In this document: positions 35,942-45,898 of the stretch, piece by piece
Layout of the letters: each line of letters opens with the position of its first letter
How positions within the stretch are numbered: the first letter of the stretch is position 1
Source of the DNA: Dolomedes plantarius
Lineage: Eukaryota; Arthropoda; Arachnida; Araneae; Dolomedidae
Assembly (NCBI GenBank): GCA_907164885.2
Contig: OU015501.1
Coordinates: forward strand, 59,739,619 to 59,803,618
Direction: 5' to 3'
DNA length: 64,000 bases
Notes under the pieces: generated by a model
Told to the model about the DNA's origin: nothing
The model's database searches: none
Seen by the model: the letters and a program-made list of their open reading frames with translations, nothing else
Translations under genes and position numbers: made by a program

Positions 35942-36911
35942 TCTATATATTATATAAAACAGTTCCGTGACTGACTGACAGACAGGTAACGCACAGACCA
36001 AACCGCTGGACCTAAAGGGCTGAAATTTTGCATTGCGATTCTTCTTATAGTGTGGGTGCACTAAGAAAGATTTTTGAAAATTCATAGTTTTTTTAAATTA
36101 AATTTTTAAGCTGTTTTTGTACTTTTTTTAAAGTTTGCATCTAAAATAATCTGAAGGATTAAAATTTATATCACTACAAAGATCATAGAAATTCCTTTAA
36201 AATGAAATCTTTTTGAATCTTTACCTCCATTTTCTGATTTTTGGTGAATTTTTAAAGATTAATTTTTAGAATATAATTTATTAAATGCCGATCACGAGAT
36301 TCTTTTTGTGATACTTTAAATTATTTTTTGCGTCACGCGCACAACGAAATAAATTGACAAAAAAAATTAAAATACAGTAAAATATAAAATTTAACCACTT
36401 GACTAATTGAGATGGAAGTTCAAGAATTTAATTCAAATTAGTATGTATTATGGATATTAAATTAAACCTATATCTAAAACAGTTCCATGACTGAATGACA
36501 GACCTCGCACAGACCAAACCGCTGAACCTAAAGGGCTGAAATTTTGACAGTGCATTCCTATAATGACATGGATAATCGCTAAGGAAGGATATTTTAAAAT
36601 TCCATCCCTAAGGGAGGTAAATTGGGACACTCCAATACGTTTGTGTGGAAAATCCTGTTCTCTGAGACTATTCTCGGCGTCTCTTTGTGCAGATCTCCGT
36701 CAAAAAATGGTTGAGGAACTTTGGTTATTGACGGGGGAAAATGTTTCCCCAAACTGTACTAAATTAACTGTACTATATTCTTTAGTATGTCCTATTAGAT
36801 TTAATTTGAATATTTTCTTCTGCATTATTTTGTCTATAAAAATATCAGTTACGATTTTCATTGTTATTATCCTAAAATGTACTCCGTAGCGAAGCACGGG
36901 TATTCAGCTAG
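35942..36911 (+). mobile_element. non-autonomous Helitron H1 with intact termini
   Basis: Starts TCTATATATTATATAAAACA after A (35941) and ends CTAG (36908-36911) before T (36912). A terminal hairpin (36884-36899, CCGT[A]GC-GAA-GCACGG with one bulged A) ends eight bases before CTAG, the textbook Helitron 3' structure. A second, internal 5'-like segment (aaaacagttccatgactga, about 36480) shows that the copy is a chimera of two H1 units or has a duplicated 5' end. The open frame at 36563-36889 has no Rep/helicase similarity. Confidence 0.9.
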
Positions 36912-37289
36912 TGCAGAATAAAATAAAAAAACTACTCTTCATCATTTATCAGTTTTTAAGAAAATACGGCAATTATCCCCCACCGAACCAGCTTCGAAAT
37001 TTAATGAAATTTCAAAAAGGCTTTCCATTGTCTTTCATTCGTATGACCATAATCTGAGACAAAATTCTGACAGTTATGATATGTCAAAAGCTTTTGACGC
37101 AGTCATCTTCATCTCTAAAAGATAAAAGCATCTCTACTGTGGAGATCATATGACTCATATCTAGAAAAGTGCTAAACTGATTCATCCGTTTTAATCTAAA
37201 AGAGGACAGGAAGTAAATAAATCAAAGCTCAGAGACCGTATCTTCTAATAATATTCATTCGTATCTCTCGCCACCAGACTTAGACTCAC
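36912..37289. other. AT-rich, nothing recognised
   Basis: No gene or transposon end seen. Confidence 0.35.
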
Positions 37290-37363
37290 TCGAATCAACT
37301 GGCATCAGATATGAAGGACGATGATACGGAAAAACAAGACTTTTTCCAAGTATGCTGTTTATG
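37290..37363 (-). CDS. candidate internal exon, unrecognised
   Basis: A minus-strand acceptor ttggttactctttcag and a donor TCGA|GTGAGT bound 74 nt open in one frame (INSILGKSLVFPYHRP, then SYLMPVDS). Without splicing at that donor the frame continues (SESKSGGERYE) to a stop at 37255, so it could instead be a terminal exon. GC is above its surroundings. No family recognised. Confidence 0.33.
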
Positions 37364-38631
37364 CTGAAAGAGTAACCAAAAATGTGATACATCGTTCGTA
37401 CAATGTTTATCCAACTCAAAAAAAAGAAAAAAAAAGCATTTTTAACGTTTTTCTGCAATAGTTTATTAACCCCATTCATTCGAGTAATATTTATTTCCAA
37501 ATGAAGTGAAATTTTAAATTTTACTTTTATGGAATGTACAATCGATCGACTTCCTCAATGATAATTACGGCTTGTTAATAAATGTTAGATATACTAAAAT
37601 TCACATTTTGAAGTTCTTTAAACTTCAGTATCTTTTGACACATTTACCTCCATCATACACATCGTCTATATAATTTCTTTATTTCGGCCAGAAGGGTAAA
37701 AACCGGTATTCCACTTCTGCTCGGCATGTTTTATATAAGCGACCAAAGAAAGAAAATCTTGTCCAATACAAGTATTATTCAAAGTAACCGTATGAATGCC
37801 CCAACCATTTAACTCTCTTCCGAGTTAATAAGGTTCATGCATGCAAAGTTCCCTTCAAAAAATAGTTTTTAGTCTGTGAAAACTTTGAGTTTATCTCAGT
37901 AGCGGATGGATATAAGAATAAGAATGCAATCCCTTTTGTTTTGTAAGAGACTGAAGCTACTAAAACTCTACACGCAAATTAAAATATTGCGTCTCAAAAT
38001 ATATGGAGTTACGAATCTAACTGTTTATTGTGAGTAGTTAAAAACCAATCCATGTGAAGTAAGTGATTTGCTCATAACTTCTCACATTGAAAGTAAATAG
38101 TTAATATACGATTCATATGATAAATTATCTAAATTTATAAATTTAGAGATTTCAATTACGTATCATCACAAAACTGAAAAATAGATTGACTAGGAAATCA
38201 ATATAGTATAATTTATTTTTATCTCTGAGAATGAAATTACTGACAGTCTTGAATAAAAGAAATGATACAACAAAATTACTTGTTAACTATACGTGTTAAG
38301 TATACTTGTAACATAATTGAAAGAAAAAAATGTTAGTGAGAAATCTCTAAAGCAATGGTTTACGTACATGGAAACGTGTCTTGGATGGTGGAGTTTTAAA
38401 AGAAGAGTTCCTGATTATACCCTCGTGTAACATACAGAGCGTAACGTAGTCTTCAAGAACAAAAGCCAGAGTGTCTTTCCTGCAATTAAAACATTTATTA
38501 AAGAACAACGGAGCATTATATACACATACTGTTTGCAAAGGATTAACAGATTATATCTTGGGCAATACCAGCCAATCAACCGTACGACGAGAGACGCTAA
38601 AGATTACGAACGCGCAAACCATACTCTAATG
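37364..38631. other. AT-rich, nothing recognised
   Basis: No gene or transposon ends seen. Confidence 0.35.
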
Positions 38632-39228
<597 letters not shown>

Positions 39229-39520
39229 TTTTAATGTATCTTTTCTGAAGGGTGCGGGGGGGGGGTGACCCGAGAGAGAGACAGCTTTACACCTTTTCCA
39301 ACAGGGAAAATCTTAAGTCCACTCCGCTTTTTGGTAAGTGTGGAGTGTGGGTGGAGACCACCCCCATGGACAGAATCGCAATCGGGCGATAAAAATCAAA
39401 CAGGCCGAATTTAGTGCCAACACCTAAGTGTGTGAAAAGGCGTGGCTACCTAATTCAGGAGTGCTGGGCAAGAGACTCTAAACTGCATCTGAGAGGGGCT
39501 CAGGGCGTTCAAACGAAACA

Positions 39521-39613
39521 CATTCGAATATCAAATTCACACACAAACGCACAAAAAATGGCATCACATTCGAATATCAAAATTCACACACAAACGCACA
39601 AAAAATGGCATCA
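39521..39613. repeat. 46/47-bp tandem duplication
   Basis: Two adjacent copies (39521-39566 and 39567-39613) of a unit running CATTCGAATATCAAA through CACACAAACGCACAAAAAAT to GGCATCA, differing by one A. Recent slippage or unequal exchange. Confidence 0.9.
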
Positions 39614-39676
39614 TACTTTCGAGTCTTGATGGGTCGAAACTTTACCTTCTCTTTAATGCTGCATTATCCATCGTAG

Positions 39677-39708
39677 AAATTCAGTAAACCGACGGGTTTA
39701 CTGAATTT
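39677..39708. repeat. 14-bp perfect hairpin
   Basis: Arms AAATTCAGTAAACC (39677-39690) and GGTTTACTGAATTT (39695-39708) pair perfectly around GACG. Confidence 0.85.
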
Positions 39709-40594
39709 TATTGAAGTTTACTGTCGATAATAGTATTCTCCGAGTCAGAAAATTGTTCGTAAAGGTTAATCGCTTAGGCAAGTTCTGGTAGCAGGTAAGC
39801 TAACATTAATCTTAATTTCTTAATATCACAATTAATACTAATTGTGACGTAAAGAATTCGTTTTACTAATCTATCTACGGTTTGGTACTAACAGACTTTT
39901 TTCCTATAAGCATTATTTATAAAATTATTCTAGATTGGAAATTCAAAGTATATGTTGTAAAAATAAATTTTACTCCATGAAAGTTACTGCATTTTACTAC
40001 GGCATCAGTCATCGCCGGAATCATGACTCAAAATACGACGCGCTAAGAACACACACGCTTCCACTCGTAGTTTATTTCTACGGGCTTACTCATTTGATAG
40101 ATACAAGTTTTTAAAGTTTGTCTTCCGTTTCACCCGTAAAACTTTTCCTTGTGCCAGATTAGTGCGCAAACCCCATTCGACTGCTGAGGTTTTTAACCCG
40201 CGTTTTTCAAGGGTTGCTTTTCTGATTGTTGTCAACCAGTCGCACTGAATGTGCCTCCCGGAAATGCACCATTAGTCATTGAAACATTTGCTTTCGGAGG
40301 CACGACTTTTAATATCGCTGAAAAAAATATCTTGGCCTCCAAATTGAAAATGAAGAAAATTGAAAACGAACTGTAACTCAGATTTACTTCTCGCGTTAAT
40401 TCAAAGCACCTCGATTTTTTTCCTAACTAGTCTAGTTGATTTCTATGATTCATTTCCTAATATAGTATTTGGAATAAGTATACCGAAACCGACTGCACTG
40501 CAATTTTAGATGTTGATCATGATGTATGGTTTCTTTGGACTATTCCTATCTACCAACACGCACGAATAAAAAAAAAAATACAATTATTATAAGT

Positions 40595-40779
40595 CAAGGG
40601 TGGGCAAAAAAGCGGCCCGCTAAAGATTTTTTTGTGGCCCGTCAAGACACCCAGAAAAATCCGGATAGCCAGAAAAACTGCCAATATTTTATTTGATTTT
40701 TAATACAATTTATACCTTTTTTAAAATGAAATAATTATAAAAGGTGTGGCCCCCGGGCCAAAAAAATTGCCCTCCCTTG
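40595..40779. mobile_element. hAT MITE (CAAGGGTGGGCAA ends)
   Basis: 185 bp; ends CAAGGGTGGGCAAAAAAG and its near-complement (TTGCCCTCCCTTG); internal GCGGCCCGC and GGGCC motifs. Flanking 8-mers TTATAAGT and TTATAAGC match at 7 of 8. Confidence 0.85.
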
Positions 40780-40895
40780 TTATAAGCAATATATGAGACA
40801 TAATTTCGACCTTGCAGTTACGATCTACTTAATTTCACAGAATTTACCTTTAGCATAACAGTAGGAAAAAATTAACATACGATTCGTATGATAAA

Positions 40896-41664
40896 CTAGC
40901 TGAAAAACCCGAACTTCGCTACGAGTACATTCAAATTAAATAAAACTGTCAATGTATGCAATTAATGCCAAAAATATGCATATATATATTTATAATAAAT
41001 ACAACGATCAATGTATGAAATTGATGTAAAAAAAATCGAAAAATGTATTTATAAAAATAGTGTAACGGATATTTTTATAGACAAAATAATGTGGAAGAAA
41101 ATATTCAATTGAATCTAATAGAACATACTAAAGAATATAGTACAGTTAATATAATACAGTTTGAGGACAATATCTTTACTGTATTTTAATATTTTTTTGG
41201 ATAATTTCTAATTGTCTGCCGCATTAGCAAGAAATTTTTTTGGTTTATTTCGTTATTATGCATGTGACGATAAATTAAAGTACCAGAAAAGAAATCACGC
41301 GATCAGCATTTAATAAATTAAATTCTAAAAATTAATCTTTAAAAAATTCACCAAAAATCAGAAAATGGAGGTAAGATTCGAAAAAGATTTCATTTTAAAG
41401 GAATTTTTATGATCTTTCTCGTGATATAAATTTTACAACCCTCAAATTATTATTTTAAATGCAAACTTTAAAAAAGTTACTAAAACAGCTTAAAAAATTT
41501 AATTTAAAAAAATGTAAGAAGAATTTTTCAAAAATCTTTCTTAGTGCACCCCTACATAATAAGAAGAATCGCCATGCAAAATTTCAGCCCTTTAGGTCCA
41601 GTGGTTTGACCTGTGCGTTGTCTGTCAGTCAGTCAGTCACGGAACTGTTTTATATATATATAGA
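40896..41664 (-). mobile_element. non-autonomous Helitron, family H1
   Basis: A 769-bp minus-strand copy: TC start (41663-41664) after A, CTAG end (40896-40899) before T. It shares the H1 body (aaagggctgaaattttgca, GTGACGATAAATT). The 3' hairpin region has decayed (GTAGCGAAGTTCGGGTTTT). Confidence 0.82.
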
Positions 41665-41753
41665 TTACCGAAACTTATAAATTTCGAGATTTCAGTCCCC
41701 TATTGTCACAAAACTGAAAAATAAAGTTAACTAGTTTAAACAAAGGAGTAGAC

Positions 41754-42055
41754 CAGGGGTGTCAAACTCGCGGCCCGCGACGATTATTTTTGCGGCCCGG
41801 CCAGTATATTGGCACACAATATATAATAAAATAACCGACGCAGAATTATAATAAGAAGGAAGAATTCGCTAAATGTTTTTTTAATGATACTCTTTTTTTG
41901 CTATTATTAAACAAAATGCATATATTTATGTTGAATATACTGTAATTAGGTAAATAAACCTACGTTTCTATTAATATTGATTTTTTTTTTGCGGCCCACC
42001 TATAGTTAAACCTTGTTTGTTTGGCCTAAGGTAGCCTTTGAGTTTGACACCCCTG
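41754..42055. mobile_element. hAT MITE (CAGGGGTGTCAAACTC ends)
   Basis: 302 bp; ends CAGGGGTGTCAAAC / GTTTGACACCCCTG, with GCGGCCC motifs next to both ends. Flanking 8-mers GAGTAGAC and GAGAAGAC match at 7 of 8. This terminus is shared by a widespread hAT MITE group. Confidence 0.88.
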
Positions 42056-43046
42056 GAGAAGACAATGGTCGAAAGGTAAGAGGTTTAAACATATACCACA
42101 AATTTGAAAGAAGTGATTTAAAAAAATAATTGTTTTGATTATTTTTAAAGCCACAAGACTGATTATCTTTAAATTTATGGAGTAGTATTTGCAATTATAA
42201 AGCAATAACTAGATATATTATCTTAATCAAATATCTCTATAACATTAAAATTTAATCAATTTTAATTTTACATTTACACCTTGATCTTTTTTTCTTTATC
42301 TTAGATCATTTAAATGTTTTAAAGCTACATCAAACTGGTCAGTAAGTTTTAAACGTCAAAGTATTTTTAATTATTGTATAATTAGCTTTAACGGCAGACA
42401 CAAGAAATTTTCCCTTTAACTATTTTAACTTTATCCAATGTTATTAATTTTAGCAAGCGTTTGTTAACTGAAACATTGCTATTTCTTCATATGAAATTGT
42501 ATACGCTGTTTTTTAGACTTGTAAAATATCGCTTAACTGTGATTTTCGCTGCTGAATTACATTGTGCAAAAGCCTAGAGAAGCTTAACCTATTTTACAAA
42601 GATTCAGTATGTATTTTTTTAAATAAAAAAAAATCTACTACGTACTGCCTTTTAACTTATGTACTAACTCTACTCTGCTCCATGGCTGCTTCGAAAATAA
42701 TGCCATATTCAGTGGTAGATCAAAGCAAAGCTCACAAAGCAAAATTATGCTTCAGTTATTAAATTATATTTTTAAAGTCTTAAGACATGTTAGTATTTTC
42801 CTCATACAGATATAGGGGCTTTTATTTACAGTTCTGTAATATAATAATGAAATTATTCTACGATTATCTTAAAAAGCAAGAACGGAACAACTCTTTGCAA
42901 ATCTATATATTTAAGTTGCTAAGCCGACTTTTTGGGAAGTCCGTGACAGAAAACTACTGCATCAATTTACTTCATTTTGGTCTTAAATTAAAGATTGCAA
43001 TCTGTAGATTTGTCAAATTTGGGTTTTGTAACCGCAATTTCTATTA
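42056..43046. other. AT-rich, nothing firmly recognised
   Basis: No gene recognised. The right part (after about 42790) may already belong to the Helitron that ends at 43510, whose 5' end I could not place. Confidence 0.4.
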
Positions 43047-43182
43047 ATTAGTGATAATTTACAGTTGAAAAATTGATTTCTGCGCATGCTCAGTGACATG
43101 TTTAAATCTAGCTTTAGAAACTTACTGTTTCTGCGTATACTCAGTGACATGTTTTAATGATAAACACGATTACTCCAAGGAG

Positions 43183-43206
43183 TCTCTCTTTCTCTCTCTC
43201 TCTCTG
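43183..43206. repeat. (CT)n microsatellite
   Basis: A short CT-rich run. Confidence 0.9.
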
Positions 43207-43220
43207 CCATTTTTATTTTA

Positions 43221-43286
43221 ATGACAATTATGTTTGTGAAATATAAGATTAAACCTGATGGAAATTGTTTATTTCGCGCTGTTTAA
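43221..43286 (+). pseudogene. OTU cysteine protease active-site fragment
   Basis: The frame MFVKYKIKPDGNCLFRAV, then a TAA, then LAI, matches the OTU deubiquitinase catalytic box DGNCLFRA(I/V)S.A, with the Asp and nucleophile Cys in place. The TAA sits where Ser is usual. The rest of the OTU fold is absent. OTU domains are known to be encoded by some Helitrons, and this lies about 220 bp before a Helitron 3' end. It could be a remnant of that cargo or a captured host fragment. Confidence 0.55.
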
Positions 43287-43510
43287 TTAGCGATAGTTTA
43301 CAATTAAAAAAATTGCTCTCTGCTCCTGTCGAGTGACATTTTTAAATCTGGCTTTAGATACTCTCTAAGCACGAGGCCGCTTACACACATTAATTTGTTT
43401 CTGCGCATTATTGTGATTTTCAATATTTGACAATGATGTGTTGAGTATAATTTGTGTATTAGTACATTTATTTACTATCTATCCGTCATGTTTTGACGGG
43501 TACCAACTAG

Positions 43511-44119
43511 TATGCTTTTAACAGTCAAAGGGGACCAGACGCTACTAAAAGAAATCAACAGCAAATATGGCGTTCGTCCTAAATACTACTTTTACAACAT
43601 TACCGATTAACAATCTGTTTACGGAATTAAGAACACTTTATATACCCTCAAGGGAGCTTAAAATCCCCGATAAACCCTTTAAACTATCGTTTTCAATTAT
43701 ATCGGCCACACACCTCAATAATTAGTCTTATTTGAATCGTCGGTGGCTCGCGAGATCAAGCTGCTTATTCAGGAAGTTCTAGTCACACACATTGATAAAA
43801 AGGACGGGAAATGCTCTGAAGCTTTCCGCCGGTTTCGTGTTTATATGTATGTCAGAATAATAGGTGTAATATGTGACCTTGCCATTATTTATTGAACTGA
43901 ATCTAAGACACGCGAGAAATAAATTGTTTACAGAGGAAGCTGTTCACAGTGCTACGAAATTAAATACTCCCACATACGCAGCTTTCATTCGCTGATGAGT
44001 TCCATTTTCAATTGCTGAAAAGCCTCTAATAATTTTAAATAATATGCTTACCTTCTACGCGAAGAAGGTATTTACAGATAAACCGCAAAATACTTCATGC
44101 GTTTTGGCTATAGAGAAAT
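43511..44119. other. intergenic, nothing recognised
   Basis: AT-rich; no gene or transposon end seen. Confidence 0.4.
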
Positions 44120-44364
44120 GAATTGAACTTTCGATTATCCGGGGTAGTTCATACGCATGTGTGCAAGAACGGAGGGGGTCTAGCGAGAGTACGAGGGCCA
44201 ACTTTATGCAGCCCCACTCCAATTTTAAGATGGATAGACGCTCAAGAGACTGAGGTATTACGTATGTGTCTGGAACCCATATTAACTTGCACCCAGAGGC
44301 AAATGCTGTTTCTGTGGTTTTGCTAAGAAAATCGACAATCATTGATAATCCGGAAATGGCACTG
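44120..44364. mobile_element. pogo-like MITE
   Basis: Left TTGAACTTTCGATTATCCGG and right CCGGAAATGGCACTG are the two faces of a pogo-type terminus. TA follows the right end (44365-44366). The left terminal CAG is lost. The open frames inside it on both strands are incidental. Confidence 0.55.
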
Positions 44365-44542
44365 TATATAAAAAAACATACAATTACGTGATATTAAATG
44401 CGACATAAAAAAACCTTATTAAAACCACAATAAGGTTAAAACTGACGTAAATTTTCATTTTTCATTCTTCCAAAAGTCAGTTATATTCCTTTATTTACGA
44501 ACCGCGTTGAAATTCTTTCAGACTATTTGTATTTCGTTTCAG

Positions 44543-44611
44543 ACCCTTTACTTTTGCGAAGCACAGATAACCCAGAGTTTAGTGTAAAGTGGTCATTATT
44601 TATTAGCACAG
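44543..44611 (+). CDS. candidate internal exon A (plus-strand gene)
   Basis: A strong acceptor tatttgtatttcgtttcag and donor CACAG|GTATGT bound 69 nt, open in only one frame (two bases, 22 codons, one base). The peptide reads PLLLRSTDNPEFSVKWSLFI. The one base left over completes a codon with exon B at 45195, which is also symmetric. Two consecutive exons with matching phase and good sites are hard to get by chance. I do not recognise the protein; upstream exons were not found. Confidence 0.42.
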
Positions 44612-45194
44612 GTATGTATCGTCACCAATTCCACTAACCTGAACAAAATGCATAAAGTTAGAAGTCATAATTCTGAAAATTCAGGTGGCTTGTTCATTGG
44701 AATCAGTGGGAAACAGTCATGACCAATTGGCCGCGGTTAAGTAGTCTATGACGTCCTGCAGATGACAGTCGCGACCAAAATATCGTATAGCTTACTGTAA
44801 ACTAAGAGTAATATCTGTATTTGGATATGATCTTATATTGACAGAAATCTTTCACAATAGAGATAAATTTTAAAAAAATCAAATAATCGTTATAAAAATC
44901 ACCTAATGCAACAAACAACTTCATTATATCAGCTGCTGGATTGGATCAGGAGTACTGAAGCCACAAGATGAATCATAACTGATAGTTCGTGTTATGTGGA
45001 TTCAAGCCACAAAATTTTAATTATCAATTGGTGTTTGAGAGAAACACCATTATACGAATTCCACTCCTATGACCTTACGCTTTATACTTGAATCCACCAT
45101 TTCGTTTTCGAGCATCCCTAGGAAGACGTGATTACAAAGTGAGAAAGATGTTAATAACCAAAAAGTGAGAAAAAACACTTTGCTTTTTCTGTAG
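44612..45194 (+). other. inferred intron between exons A and B
   Basis: 583 nt with GT..AG ends (GTATGT..TTTTTCTGTAG). AT-rich, no transposon recognised. Confidence 0.35.
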
Positions 45195-45272
45195 AGTTCC
45201 AGGAAAGGGCGCGGCACAAAATCTACTTTATCCTCAACAAAACAGCGTTTGGAAACAAATTAGTGATTAATG
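45195..45272 (+). CDS. candidate internal exon B (plus-strand gene)
   Basis: After cactttgctttttctgtag the frame inherited from exon A reads E|FQERARHKIYFILNKTAF, then GNKLVIN, to ATTAATG|GTAAAA (a moderate donor). 78 nt, symmetric phase. A further in-phase acceptor (atgacttttatag) at 45318 would give GWILTIFPLLS and a stop, but the 46-nt intron is very short. Unrecognised protein with mixed basic and hydrophobic content. Confidence 0.42.
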
Positions 45273-45727
45273 GTAAAAAGAACTAGTTGAGAAATGCAAT
45301 TTATAATGACTTTTATAGGCTGGATTTTAACTATTTTCCCACTTCTTTCTATCCATACGACACGTAATTAAAAAAATTATTAACTCATGTTATGGCGTTT
45401 CAAACTAATCAAGATTACATCTGATAAATTCTGCTTTTTGGGTACATTTAAGTTTTTTCATTAGTTTATCATGCATTTAAAAAGAAATAAATGCTTAAAG
45501 TAAAACAATTGTATTTTATGCAACAAAATTGCAAATAATCGATTGCTTTCATCATTTAAAACTTTCATTTCAAATGTAAAGCTAATTTATTGAGCATCTT
45601 TAGTTCACGTGTCAAGGCTATCCCGACCACGAAACATAGAACTTAACTCTGTCTCCACCACCTTTGTTCTCGAAATCTAAAGATAGAAAACAGTTTGCAA
45701 AAGGGAAATGCAACGTCCGCCATTTAA
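45273..45727. other. non-coding, mostly AT-rich
   Basis: Includes the possible continuation GWILTIFPLLS after 45318 noted under exon B. Otherwise nothing seen. Confidence 0.35.
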
Positions 45728-45898
45728 GGCCCTAAATTCGCCTTTCACGATCTTATCGGCTATTGTCAGTTTGCCTTGGTGGGTAGCGAGGCTTATCTGC
45801 CCTCGTTTGACCTGGAAGCTTATTACAACTTTTCCAGCCTTTTAAAATTTGCCATCAGAGGAAAAAAAATATTGAGAAGATCTGATACTCGCGCTTAG
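45728..45898 (+). CDS. GC-rich open frame, possible exon
   Basis: A 56-codon open stretch in a GC-rich island: DLIGYCQFALVGSEAYLPSF, DLEAYYNFSSLLKFAI, then RRSDTRA and TAG. Amino-acid content looks coding. On the minus strand an ATG in a good context (CTTAAATGGCGGACG, about 45729) opens MADVAFPFCKLF. So the island could instead be the 5' end of a minus-strand transcript. No splice sites decide between the two readings. Confidence 0.28.
   Translation, partial: GPKFAFHDLIGYCQFALVGSEAYLPSFDLEAYYNFSSLLKFAIRGKKILRRSDTRA

Larger units (their letters stand above)
39229..40594. other. non-coding with simple repeats
   Basis: Contains a poly-G patch (39256-39266), a tandem repeat (39521-39613) and a 14-bp hairpin (39677-39708). 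A CAG|GTAAGC at 39796 has no open frame behind it. A GC-richer stretch at 40130-40330 is not open in any frame. Confidence 0.4.
43047..43510 (+). mobile_element. Helitron H3, 3' portion with internal duplication
   Basis: Ends in a perfect 6-bp hairpin CCGTCA-TGTTT-TGACGG (43483-43499), then GTACCAACTAG (CTAG 43507-43510) before T. A roughly 85-bp segment (GATAATTTACAGTTGAAAAA.., then GAGTGACAT and CTGGCTTTAGA) occurs twice, at about 43050 and 43292. An OTU-protease motif lies between them. The 5' end was not found. Confidence 0.65.

Noticed and set aside
36563..36889. 108-codon plus-strand ORF
   Set aside because: Inside a non-autonomous Helitron, ends in its terminal hairpin region, shows no Rep, helicase or host-gene motif.
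36912..38631. Search for a large unknown gene in the repeat-poor stretch
   Set aside because: Frames are short and AT-biased throughout; apart from the separately listed exon candidate at 37290-37363 nothing supports coding.
39283..39336. 29-nt block between TTTTCCAACAG and GTAAGTG resembling a microexon
   Set aside because: Too short to judge coding potential and next to a poly-G repeat.
39521..39613. Start of a CRISPR-like or satellite array
   Set aside because: Only two adjacent units, no spacers, eukaryotic context.
44055..44342. 95-codon minus-strand ORF ending near AAG|GTAAGC
   Set aside because: Coincides with a pogo-like MITE; a stop separates the frame from the donor-like site.
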